Assembly (NCBI GenBank): GCA_020746875.1
Contig: JAGTJL010000007.1
Location: forward strand, 1,054,001 to 1,118,000
Length of the DNA stretch: 64,000 nucleotides
Direction of reading: 5' to 3'
Origin: Rhexocercosporidium sp. MPI-PUGE-AT-0058
Taxonomy: Eukaryota; Ascomycota; Leotiomycetes; Helotiales
The notes below the pieces were generated by a model, which was not told the origin of the DNA, ran no database searches, and saw nothing but the letters and a program-made list of their open reading frames with translations. Made by a program: the position numbers and the translations under genes. Every line of letters begins with the position of its first letter. Position 1 is the stretch's first letter. Below are positions 36,463-47,354 of the stretch, in pieces.

Positions 36463-37122
36463 ATGTTGACGCTCATTAGCGCCAGCCCCTCCCCGTACGC
36501 GCGGAAGAACCGCATTGCCCTCTTAGAGAAAGGCATACCCTTCGAGCTGAAGACAGAGATCCCTTGGCACAGCACAACTGAGACGCCGAAATACAACCCA
36601 CTTGAGAAGCTACCCATTCTCATCTTCGACGATGGTCGCTCTCCCATATACGAGTCTTGGTATATCCAGGAATACATCGTGCAGAAATACAGAGACAAGG
36701 GGCCAGCGTTGATGCCGGAGGGATTGGACGACCAGCTTCTGGTGAGACAGATTCAGGTCCTTGCAGATGGGGCTTGCGATGCTCTCGGACTTGTATTCTT
36801 TGAGCTGGCAAGGGGAGATCTGAAGAGTTCGGAGTGGTTGGATAGGCAGATGCGAAAAGTCAATGGGGTTTTGGTCGCTGCGGACGAGCTGGTGAAGAAG
36901 AGTGGTGACGGCAAGTTTCTCGTTTGCAATGAGTTCTCGGTAGCGGATATTGCTCTTGGTGCGATGTTGGGATCGATGAGCATGATAGAGACGAAGTTTG
37001 GGATTGTTCAGTTTCTGGAAAAGTATCCGGACTTGAAGAGGTATTGGGAGATGTTGGAGACGAGACAGAGTTTCAAAGATACCCAACCGGAGATGTTTGA
37101 GTTGACGGAGAAGGTGGCGTGA
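36463..37122 (+). CDS. glutathione S-transferase
   Basis: Single exon, 219 aa, normal GST length. The N-terminal thioredoxin-like domain starts at once (MLTLISASPSPYARKNRIALLEKG), with SPSPYARK as the likely glutathione-activating region, the cis-Pro segment EKLPIL, and the glutathione-contacting segment PIYESWYIQEYI. The C-terminal helical domain carries the typical VADIALGAML and YPDLKRYWEMLETR motifs. It would conjugate glutathione to electrophiles or act as a peroxidase in the cytosol. The ATG at 36463 begins exactly at the domain start. It converges on the neurochondrin gene with only 82 bp between stop codons. Confidence 0.9.
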   Translation: MLTLISASPSPYARKNRIALLEKGIPFELKTEIPWHSTTETPKYNPLEKLPILIFDDGRSPIYESWYIQEYIVQKYRDKGPALMPEGLDDQLLVRQIQVLADGACDALGLVFFELARGDLKSSEWLDRQMRKVNGVLVAADELVKKSGDGKFLVCNEFSVADIALGAMLGSMSMIETKFGIVQFLEKYPDLKRYWEMLETRQSFKDTQPEMFELTEKVA

Positions 37123-37204
37123 AAAGGTTGTTTTGGTAGTTGGGGGTATGGTACGAAGTTTCATTCTTTTTGTATGATTTGTACATAAATGCTCATTCTT
37201 TCGC

Positions 37205-39290
37205 TCATCGCAGATTTTCAAGATCCAGAGCGACGTCGTCTAGCAATCCCATGAGTTCGCTCGATTCTGCCTCGTCATTCATGTTCTTAACAAGAGCCTT
37301 CAATTGCTTCACAAGGCCGGAGAGAGCTGGTAGGCTCGTGATATAACGCTTTGTCATGCCTCCTGACGATTGTGAAAGAAGTGCCGATGCGAGTTGCAAC
37401 ATCGCAATGTAAAACTCAAGAACTACAGGTGATGCGGCTGTGGCAGTAACGTGCATCGATGTGGTTGTTGTGACCACAGCCATCCAGTCCTCGCGTGGGA
37501 AAGAAGTAGCCTCATGGTCTATGATAGCAAGCAGTACCCGAACGATTTGGAGTCCTCGGCCTGCTTCGGCGGAGGATTGGCTAATGGTAGGTTGCTCATT
37601 TGCAGTCTTGAGGATCGATTTGAGATCTTCAAAGACGACTAGCCATCCATCTTGACCCAGAAATCCATCAATTCCTTCCTCGTTGATCATGATGCCTTCT
37701 AAGGCTAGCAGGATTGGGTATCGAAAGTCGAGGGTGCTATGCAAGCTCGATTTGTACAAGTCCATGAACATGTCCATGAGACCTGCAGTTTCGTTTCGGA
37801 GGTTCTCGTTTTCATCCTCGCGGATCCAGATGGCTAAGGCTCTGATGCCGGCTAGTATTAGTGGATCGGCATTAACGTTGTCTTTCATTGACTCCCAGGT
37901 CAGAGTTAGTCTAGTGCCCTCGGACGTTGCGGCTGTGCCACTTCGGGCTGATGGGTGCAGACCAGATGTACCGGCGATTGAAGCATCCCATCTATCGCGA
38001 AGGTATTCAATATTCAGAGACATAGTTTCTGCGATATCCCTCCGGAGTTTCAACAGCAAGTCGGGGGTCATACTGAACGCCGAAACACTCTCATCGTCCA
38101 AGCTGCGGACCAGAAAACCAATGAAGTTTGAAATGACATCGAAAGCTGCAGCAAGTCGCTGAGATACTGCCGGATACTCGTCGCTGTTCAGCTTTGCGAG
38201 CAGAGATGGAAATGAGGACCGAACATCGATAAGTAAAAGATTTATCAGCAAATAAGAAAATGGCTTGCTATCTGCATTTCCAGAGGCATCATGCTTGAAA
38301 AGCAGAGAAGGGCAAGTAGCGGGGTATGCCTGAAGGAGTGTAGCTGCAAGTTGGGTGTAAGCTGCTCTCCCGGTAGCGGTAGGTTTGCTGGCAACAAGTT
38401 TCCGCAGCATCAGAATCAGAGGTGGTAGCCACTTTGGGTTTCGAGGAACAGCCTAACTATTATTAGCACTTCCTCTGAATTGCAGGTAGCAGTGGTCATT
38501 TACCTCGGGGTCAAGTTTGGGTATAATGTTCCCAACAAAACCAATGAAAGTTACTGCATCAGTTCCCTTAAAATTAATAATCAGTGCTGGAATCACCTGA
38601 TTGATGCTTTTCCGGACAGCCTCAACTTCTGCATTAATGGTGGAAGCATTTGTCCAACTGAAACCGAGAATGTCAAGCACGAGAGGATATTGATTAGAAA
38701 TCTCAATCAGTGAAGACAGATCTTCAATTGCAAGAATTTCCAAAGCACCTTCAGGCAGGCTGACGATGGTCAGAATTGTTTGCAAGATGAGCTTCGTTGT
38801 CTCTGGAGGGCTAAGATTGGTCAGCGGATGTCGTCAATCTCATGAAATGATGCATCGAGAATTACCTTTGAATCAATGCTTTTACCAGAGGAGCTATCCG
38901 TTCGGTCAGTCTTTTTTCTCTTCGAGCTTCTTCGGACAACAGGATGGAGAATGTGTGAAGAACAGCTACTGCCAGGTCAACCATATCTTTCGAGTCTGAC
39001 TTGCTGACTTTCTCATTCTGGCGGGCACGGAGGAGGCGATCCAAAAACTTTGGAGATAACGCATCCCATAGTACTCGAAGTCTTTGAGGATCGTTGATAA
39101 GCTGTCCATTGTCCAGAACAGTTTTGAGAAGAGCCAGGCCGACGAATCTGGATGTGTCGTCCTTTGCCCTAAGCAGGTCTTGCATCTTCTGAAATGTTGT
39201 GATCGGATCATTGAGTGGGCCCATTACTTGCTCAGCGCCCTTCAGCTGAGCGGAAGATTCTGACATTTTGGAGTCGGTTTTGCGAGACAT
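37205..39290 (-). CDS. neurochondrin-family protein
   Basis: Three exons: 39290-38866, 38810-38504, 38452-37205; 659 aa. It is an all-helical protein without membrane spans or signal peptide. Segments such as SRFVGLALLKTVLDN, LWDALSPKFLDRLLRA, the middle IPKLDPEAVPRNPKWLPPLILMLRKL and the C-terminal armadillo-like repeats agree in order and length with fungal neurochondrin (DUF1941) proteins. In animals neurochondrin is a cytoplasmic regulator; the fungal role is not established. The first ATG (39290) was chosen; a second in-frame ATG lies at 39266. It is divergent from the CLC gene, with 234 bp between start codons. Confidence 0.78.
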
Positions 39291-39524
39291 GTACAATGGT
39301 ACGTCTGGGAGAAGATTTTGTTTGATATTAGATTCGTAGGCAGGTGATTCAAGACTGAGTGGATGCCTCAAAATCGAGGATCCAAGCGCCCGCAAGCATC
39401 ATGGGTGGGTTCGCGGAGCACAGCTCACCTGCAGCCCAGCCTCAGCTCAGCCTCGAGATGCTGCTGTTGCTTCGCAATTCGTACAACTCACAACACAACA
39501 CAACAAATATTCATCTTCAAATGT
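39291..39524. promoter_or_regulatory. shared divergent promoter, neurochondrin / CLC
   Basis: 234 bp between the two start codons. An in-frame ATG at 39363 would extend the CLC protein by 54 residues and leave only 72 bp, which I consider unlikely. An out-of-frame ATG at 39521 overlaps the chosen CLC start. Confidence 0.5.
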
Positions 39525-42438
39525 ATGAATATGGCGAGCTCATCTGCGGGTTACTTCCCGCCAGCAGAGCAAGCAAGCTCTTCCTCGTCCTCCAGTCGAA
39601 GCCCTCCAAATCCCACTGCAGCCGAAGATGATAGCGATAATGACGACCCAGTCGCAAGCTATTCAACAGACCGGACGCTCCTTTATGAAGAACCTCTCGA
39701 TCAGGATGGCGAGGATATGGTATCGTTCAAGCGCAAAATGAAACCACACACAAGTTCACGGTTGCTCTCGGCGTTCTCAGGAAGTGGCGCCAATTCACGA
39801 CAGCCCACACCCTCACCCAGGACGGGGACACCTCTTGGATTGAATACATTTGGAGGAGACAGAGATGGGTCGGGGAATAGAGGCTCAAAAGATGGAGGGC
39901 CACTGGATTGGTACGCTGAGGGCCCAGGGCGCAGAGTTGGTTACGAAGACATGACAGCAATTGACTGGATCTTCGAGTACACAAAGGAACGGCAACGCCT
40001 ACGAATACTATACTCGAATGCTACGGGATTGATTGGCTATGCGCGGCAGTTCTTGGATGCCAGTCAAGTCTGGGTTATCTTAATTCTGACGGGCCTGGCT
40101 ACTGGGGGTTTTGCTGCTGCAATCGACATTATCACCGACTGGCTGGCTGATTTGAAGACTGGATATTGTTCTGCCGGAGAGGATGGTGGGCATTTCTATC
40201 TGAATAAATACTTTTGCTGTTATGGCTACGACGGTTTTTCAAAGTGTAGGGACTGGGTTCCTTGGAGTCTTGCGCTCCACACAACTTCGTTAGGGGGGAA
40301 ATGGTTCACAGAATACTTCTTTTTCATAGCCTTTTCTGTAGGTAGCTGCGATTCCTTCCCATGCGACCTACTGACTGTCGCGCAGGTGTGTTTTGCTATA
40401 ACAGCAAGTCTTCTGGTAAAAGAGTACGCCTTGTACGCGAAGCACAGTGGTATTCCCGAGATCAAGACTGTCCTGGGAGGATTCGTGATACGTAGATTTA
40501 TGGGAACATGGACTTTGGTTATCAAATCTTTGGGACTTGTGAGTTCCTCGGGAAGATCGTTTTGACCAGAATTCTAACTAGCCCAGTGCCTAGCAGTAGC
40601 ATCTGGCATGTGGTTAGGCAAAGAAGGTCCACTTGTACATGTTGCATGTTGCTGCGCCAATTTATTCATGAAACTATTCGGAAATATTGACGGCAATGAA
40701 GGTTTGTTCGAACCCCTCTTGCTGGTATCTTAAATGCTGATCTGGTATAGCTCGAAAACGTGAAGTTCTGTCAGCAGCTGCAGCAGCTGGGATATCGGTT
40801 GCCTTTGGGTCACCAATCGGTGGGGTCCTGTTCAGTCTTGAAGTGAGCCCTTCCATAATGCTATGGAAACGTATTCTGACATTTGATAGCAACTTTCATA
40901 CTACTTCCCCGATAAAACTATGTGGCAGAGCTTCGTCTGCGCGATGACTGCGGCGGTGACATTGCAAGCATTTGACCCATTTCGGAGTGGAAAATTGGTA
41001 ATGTACCAAGTCACATACAGTACAGGTTGGCACGGGTTTGAGATGGTACCTTTTGCTTTACTTGGAGTCTTCGGAGTGAGTTACCCACCTGATATTGAGA
41101 TATTCGCTGACTTTCCCAAAGGGCGCATACGGAGGAATGTTCATCAAACTGAACATGAAAGTTGCACAGTGGAAAAAGGGAGCAACTTGGCTCCCGGGGC
41201 CGATCGCTCAAGTTGTGATGGTGGCACTTCTAACGGCACTGATTAACTACCCTAACTTCTACATGCGGGCTCAATCATCCGAACTTGTATATTCTCTCTT
41301 TGCAGAGTGTTCAAAGGTGGTCGATGACCAATTTGGTCTCTGCAAGACAGGATCTGCGACGATAGGCACCATATTCCTCCTTATTTTTGCCGCCATTCTT
41401 GGATTCTTCCTTGCTTCCATAACTTTTGGATTGCAAATACCTGCTGGTATAATTTTGCCGTCTATGGCTGTGGGCGCTCTCTTTGGAAGGGCTGTTGGCA
41501 TTGTCATGGAAATATGGGTGCACAATCACCCAAATTTCTTCGCATTTAGCTCGTGTGAGCCGGACATGCCATGTGTGACACCCGGGACATATGCGATCAT
41601 CGGGGCTGCAGCGGCCCTAGGAGGAGTCACTCGCATGACAGTGTCCATCGTAGTGATCATGTTCGAGCTCACAGGAGCTCTGACATATGTTCTACCCATC
41701 ATGATTGCTGTCATGGCAAGCAAGTGGGTTGGAGATGCTTTTGGAAAACGGGGCATTTACGAGAGCTGGATACATTTTAATGAGTACCCTTATCTCGACA
41801 ACAGCGAAGAGACTGTCATTCCCGACATTCCTGTCAGTCAGATCATGACTCGGATAGAAGATCTGGTGGTCTTGACGGCAACCGGCCACACAATCAAGTC
41901 ACTGTCTGATGTCCTCGCAACACACCCTTGTCGTGGCTTCCCCGTAATTTCGGATCCGAGGGATGCGATCCTGCTGGGGTATATCTCTCGCGCTGAACTC
42001 GAATACAACCTTCGATCGTCCACAAAACTTCCAAGGTCTCTACCTCCCGATACTGAAGCTTTCTTCTCGCACCAACCACTCGCAGATCCTCGAACAACTC
42101 TGGACCTGAGACCATGGATGGACCAAACACCACTCACCCTACCCGCTCGGTCCAATCTTCTCCTCACGGCGAATTACTTTCAGAAGCTCGGCCTGCGATA
42201 CGTACTGTTCAGTGATCGTGGCGTCTTACAAGGACTACTCACAAAGAAGGATGTATGGTATGTCCTCAACGGGGCAGAAGAAACGAGAAGGACAATGGGC
42301 GCAGACGGAATGTCCGCAAACATCGGCCTTACAAGGGAAGGCGGGGAAGGAGAAGAGCGAGGATTGCTGGGAGGAGATGGTGACAGTATAGATAACATGC
42401 CCATGAGTCCAAGGGAGCATGATACGCCTATATTATGA
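39525..42438 (+). CDS. CLC-type chloride channel / transporter
   Basis: Six exons: 39525-40337, 40386-40538, 40587-40701, 40751-40842, 40890-41075, 41122-42438; 891 aa. CLC motifs are all present: SGIPE at 292-296, GKEGP at 333-337 with gating glutamate E335, [16 protein letters not shown] in the late helices, and two C-terminal CBS domains (starting near [14 protein letters not shown] and ending near [12 protein letters not shown]). The fungal N-terminal signature [24 protein letters not shown] is also recognisable. It would move chloride across a vacuolar, Golgi or plasma membrane. At the proton-glutamate position the sequence reads FSLEQLSYYF, so Gln392 stands where CLC exchangers have the second Glu. 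Intron 1 is 48 nt and has no stop, so its retention would add 16 residues in frame. The start at 39525 ([10 protein letters not shown]) or 39531 is preferred over 39363. Confidence 0.92.
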
Positions 42439-43195
42439 TACCACGTATGAAATCAAAAATATTTTTCATTATAGCCCTTGTGGCCTGCCAATTGTGTGTT
42501 CTCTTCCGCAACTACCTCGAGTTGTTGTTCGTTTGCAATCGTTAGGTGCTCCCTTGCTCAATTGAAGGACAGAACTGCGCAGTACCATAATATAGGACAT
42601 AATTGAAACATTCCTCCTCAGGTTGTCTCCAGGCTGGCGAGGCTATCCGTGTCACTTAGTTGGTAAAATATCATCTTGTTCCTGAAGCCTACGCAAATGA
42701 TTTAGATGCCATGTCCAAGTAACGGCAACGTTAAGCATGGCTATCGCTTCACTGGGAGCCGTCCGCAAGGTGCCGGCGTTGAGCTGAATCCAGCTTACTT
42801 GGTACATGTCCCTTGTTGTCAAACTCACGTCCTATTCACTTCCCTTGACGGCCAGGGACCTCTCGCTTAAAATTTTCAACAACAATACCAAGCATCTCGC
42901 GTCCCACGAGCCTTGTTAGCCACCGTTCTTCTTCCCTACGTATTTTTTCCTTCCCGAGGAACAGGACTCCTCTCGACGACCACTCGCCACCTTTTCTCTC
43001 CCATCTTGACCACGATCTCTTCATTCTCAGGATCGTGTCGGATTTCTCGTCCTCCATTCTCTCCCAACCAACTCGATCTTGTTGAGCATGGTCCGATTCC
43101 TCGTTCCATCATCATAAACATCGCGACCATGCCTACCACCGCTTACCCGCATCAGCTTTGTGGAATCGTTACTCCAGGCGCGCACAATCCGACTT
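42439..43195. other. intergenic region, pyrimidine-rich leader at right
   Basis: From about 42,900 on, the plus strand is C/T-rich like a fungal 5' leader. A frame with an ATG at 43129 is open to 43428 but does not connect to the downstream exons; it may be an upstream frame. Confidence 0.45.
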
Positions 43196-44427
43196 ATGAA
43201 ACCATCCATTCACAACGCGGCGCACGCGCGCAACCAAGATCCTCCACCACGATACAACATGATGTCTTCGGCCATCGACTTCGTGCAGCATCTTCCCTCA
43301 ACATCAACACAGCAGCCCACATCGCTGAAGTTCCAGCCCATGTCGCATCAGCTCTTGCAAGTAGGAGCATTCCTTCGGAAGGATCCATTACTACAATGGC
43401 ACATATGCTTGGCCCACTGGATTGGTGATTCAAGATCCACGACTCATAGAACCAGAGAAGAAGCAGTTTGTTCCAGCGACTACTTCCTTGCCGCAGTTCG
43501 GCTCAAAAATGGCGTCTGGCAAGTCGCGACCTGGATTAGGCTCGTCCATTAGCCAACAGAAAATGCGACCAGCCCCGTGGAGTCGAGCCGAATCGTTGAA
43601 AAATAAGTACGCTACGGCCCATTGCCACCTCCCACCGCAAAGCCAGTTGCTGAGACCAGTCCCTCGTATTTCAAATCATCCTCTGAAGACATGATGTACC
43701 CTCCACCTAGCTTCGACGATCCGATCAGGCCAGACGACAAGCTCACTGATCTTCGCGCCATCGTCAATTTCATCGTACCCGCAGGCGGACTCAATCCTCA
43801 CTGCCACCTTGGAATTTCGAGTGCTTGAAGTATCGTCCTGGTGATATGGATGAGGACATTGAACACTTCGTTCGCAATGGGAAGATGGACGACCCCGATT
43901 TCCCCAGCAAGCTCGCTGAATTCAGCTGCGATCGAGTTGATACGTATAGAGGCGCATCTCCCACAGACGATTTCCGTAGATATGGTATGCTAGCATGGGA
44001 ATTTTTATGCTACGAAGGAGATTGGATCAAGCCTGAAGATGTAAAGCTGCACCAGCGCGAGGCCAGAGATAGAGAAGAGGCTGAGCGAATTGCCCAACAA
44101 CAACAAGCACGGGGCCACACCCAGCTACACCCAGCTCAGTTGAAGGACGAGCTGGCATGCCAGTTCGAGTATGGCCATGCTGATTTCGACGACGAATACG
44201 CCCAAGGCGTCGATTCCGGTTTTGAAGACGACTTCCGCCTGAACGGAAGCACCAAGGGAAGAGTCAGCAAGAAGAGTAGCCCCAAGCTGCTTAATAGCGG
44301 TAGCACGATTCGCCTCAGGGCTTCTTCCTCCAGCAAGTCGAAGAGAGAGACGAAGCAACAGAAGATGGACCGGGAAATCAAGAAAAATGACCATAGATCT
44401 TGCTTTGACCTCTGCCCGGTGGGTTAG
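43196..44427 (+). CDS. orphan protein, four-exon model
   Basis: Proposed exons: 43196-43360, 43467-43606, 43660-43774, 43822-44427; 341 aa. No single frame shows the gene; the four pieces join in phase through introns of 106, 53 and 47 nt. The reading is coding-like throughout: residues such as SRAESLKNNPSYFKSSSEDM span the second junction, and CLKYRPGDMDEDIEHFVRNG follows the third. The C-terminal third is Gln/Arg/Lys-rich with a basic end, so the protein is probably soluble. I do not recognise the family. The third acceptor (TTTCGAG) is weak, and the start could instead lie upstream. Treat the ends and the first junction as provisional. Confidence 0.5.
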
Positions 44428-46284
44428 GCTTGTGGGCTTCGACGTTGCTTCAGCATCTGCTTCCTCCCCTTTTACCGGCATCTTGGCATTGCATGTGCTA
44501 CAAATTCTTGCGCATATCAAATTAGTGTGAACAATATCTAGGCACGAAGCGCATATGCACCACATAGCACAAACACAGCACCAATCACTGTAACTTCACT
44601 TTCCCTGCGGAAAATGCACTTTCTGGGTCAACCACACAAACATCCCAGCATTGACACGTGGAAGGCGCCCCAGCTCAGGACGAACCTCGCGGATAGCGGC
44701 ACAGAGCAAACATTATCTGTCGGAAGGCCTTGAGAGGCGACTTTCCAGTTCTCTCCAGAGCATTACATGTACTCAAGGAGCCAGCAGTACCAAGAAAAGT
44801 AGAATGAATCTACCAATTGCTTCTATGCCTTCTTGCTCCTTTTATGACTGCTGTGAAAACTTTCTTGACATCTTTGCGCCCTTCGGCCGAATTTTAAAAG
44901 TCTGTTCATACCTACCATGCTAGTCCTTCCCCTGTGTGTCGTTCTTTCTCCAAACAGCCTAGTGGCTAAATATCATTCTTTGAGATGCATTGAATCAGTT
45001 AGTTCGTGTTTTCTCTTGAATGCCGCGTTTGCTTAGTAGCAAAGCTATCTTCGTTTTCCAATCAAGAAGATTAGGGGTATTTGGCCCGAAAACGCCCAAA
45101 CCTTAGCAATTAAAAGTATAATAGAAAAGCACACAGCGTAATTTTCAGTGGAAATTTCGTGTTTTGCTTGTGATTTTTGTTGAAATTCTTCAAAATCTCG
45201 AAACCCCGTTCAGTATGAAATGCCTTTTCCCCATACATGTGAAATCTAAGCTCCAGAAACTATTGTCCGAAACAAGTCTCCGGTTAAGACCGACTAAAGC
45301 GGCAGAATGCTGTTACCGAACATCCCAAGCTTCAATGGTTTTGGGGGACCAGCGAATGTGTTTTTTTCTGTACGTGGACTGGTTTCAACAAAACGTTGCC
45401 AAGTACAGCGATCAAAGTTTGCACTTGCAGTAGCAGCAAGCTAACCAGCCGCAGATCTGAATAAGTCAGTGACTATACCGGAGCCTTTACGATGGCTTTA
45501 CTGGTTCTTATACCTTAGTCGCTCGAGGCTCGGGACTTGGTTCCGAAGCTCTTCCCTAGGGAGCGTAAATGAGCCTATATAACCTTCTCAATCCGCCATC
45601 TAAACTTCTATAATTATAACCCACCCCGGATCCTGATCGCTTGAGCTTCGGAAGAGCCTCAATCTTGGTATCGATCGCCTTTGCCTTCTTGGGAAAAGTA
45701 CTTACTTGCTTGAACGTAGACCACGATCTGCTGAATCTGTTGAAAGACCTGCCCCTGGATATCTTGAGCCCCTGATGAGGATGTAATTTTCTGTCTGAAA
45801 GCGACGAAATATCTCATTTGACACCCCCCATTAATTTTTTAGCTGATGGGTGTGTATTTTCGGGGGGTTTCAACGTTCTGCCGCTTTTAACGTCCAGCAA
45901 GTTGCACAACCTTCAAACTACTGGTGCTCCGATACTTTACAAACATGTTTACCTGGGCGATCAGATACTCAGTAAATCCATATATCGGTGTACAGACCAA
46001 GAGTAAAGATCATGCTGACAACCCTTCAAGCTTGGTTTTGGCTTATTCGAGAAGCAGAAGTTTCAGTGGGGGCGGCCATTGAACTTGTTGAACTTTGACT
46101 ATTCGATGAAGCTATCATGACAACCGAAGACTTATAAGTCTGAGCAGTCTCTGGGAATGATTATAAGATTCTCGGCAGGTCTCCCAAGGGCACAAATGAC
46201 TATATTAACCTACCGCTGCCCCCAACCGTATCTATTCGACAACATTCACTCGTTTCCCCTCTGAATCTTTGACAATCGGTCAAG
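44428..46284. other. gene-poor AT-richer region
   Basis: No intact gene. A minus-strand stretch at about 45,540-45,830 reads coding-like in shifting frames and may be a decayed gene. The right end (46,190-46,284) looks like a promoter/leader for the broken secreted-peptide gene. Confidence 0.4.
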
Positions 46285-46471
46285 ATGCGTTAATAAATCC
46301 TCGTTGCATGCTTTGCTATTTTTGCAGCTGCTGTTCCTGCTTCTCAAGGAATTGACCTTTTTCTATTGAAGTTGTACCCTCTCTATCTACGACTGGTTCC
46401 CCAGCTGCCTCCAACACGCAAGATATTGCCTATGACACTGAGAGCTCGCAGTCTTATGACATTGACTATTA
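46285..46471 (+). pseudogene. broken small secreted-peptide gene
   Basis: An ATG is followed after one codon by two stops (TAA TAA at 46291-46296). The same frame then encodes a classic hydrophobic leader (ILVACFAIFAAAVPAS). Near a run of five T (46358-46362) the coherent reading shifts by one base and continues (a short Ser/Thr-rich part, then AYDTESSQSYDIDY) to a stop at 46469. The intact ancestor would have been a secreted peptide of about 60 residues. Two independent lesions argue for a pseudogene. The leader-like C/T-rich upstream sequence fits a former secreted-protein gene. Function is unknown. Confidence 0.5.
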
Positions 46472-47354
46472 AGACTGCAATATTATACGGTGATTGAGGG
46501 CTGTGAGTTGGAGGGATTTTCCGAGGAACATAACAAGTAGAAGTAAACTGTATGGAAAGCTAGACTTAAAATGCTAGCTTAGACATTCAACTAATATTCA
46601 TTTATGACACGAAAGGGGCTGAAATTCTCTACTAGCCTTCTAACTATTCTACCTCTTAATTTTGGTTTAAAACTGTTGCAGATGAATGTCCCAACCGTTT
46701 ATTACTTCTCGTACCCTGAAGTTTTTACAGTTTTGATGACATTTTAGCGAACCCCCTTTTACCCCTCACTTACCCCGCCATTTCCGTGGCATGTACAGTG
46801 CTGCTTCAAAGGCTTCATCACTGACTTACAGAGGATGAGTACTCTTTTGGGGTTTTAAGCCTGCTTGAAGTAGCTACAAATTTGATATAGTCAAGCTTCA
46901 GGTTATAGGATAAAATTACACCTCCCTAAAGAATTTTAGATCATAGAATTTACTATTTTCGGTGCATGTTTACTACTTCGAGATATCTATATAATATCTA
47001 CTAGATGAAGTCTTAGGTCATACTTTCATCTGCCATGATAATGTGAATATCAAAAGCAATTCATACACAGCATGAATCCGTATTCACTGCTCAGTAGCTG
47101 AGAGAATGCACCTCTGGTAAACAAAAGGCGCATGACGAAATGGACAATCAAGCTTCTGCTTTCAATTCCATTGTGTCCCATTAAATACAGCAAAGCTTTT
47201 GTTGCGAACAGCCCCCCGAAGAGTAATTTTCCTAGAGAGAAAGACTTTCCATCCATTCAAGACTGTATAACCTCCTTGTTCCTCAGAGTGCTTCAGTAAT
47301 ACCCGATTCACTGTAGGCAGCTCGTTTTCAAGAGTCAAGACTCGAGGAAAACGA
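46472..47354. other. AT-rich intergenic region
   Basis: No coherent frame; AT-rich with short inverted and direct motifs. No gene or RNA is recognised. Confidence 0.45.

Noticed and set aside
45540..45830. Coding-like minus-strand fragments in the gene-poor part
   Set aside because: Pieces look protein-like in shifting frames, but I could not connect them or recognise a family. Possibly a decayed gene, too weak to call.
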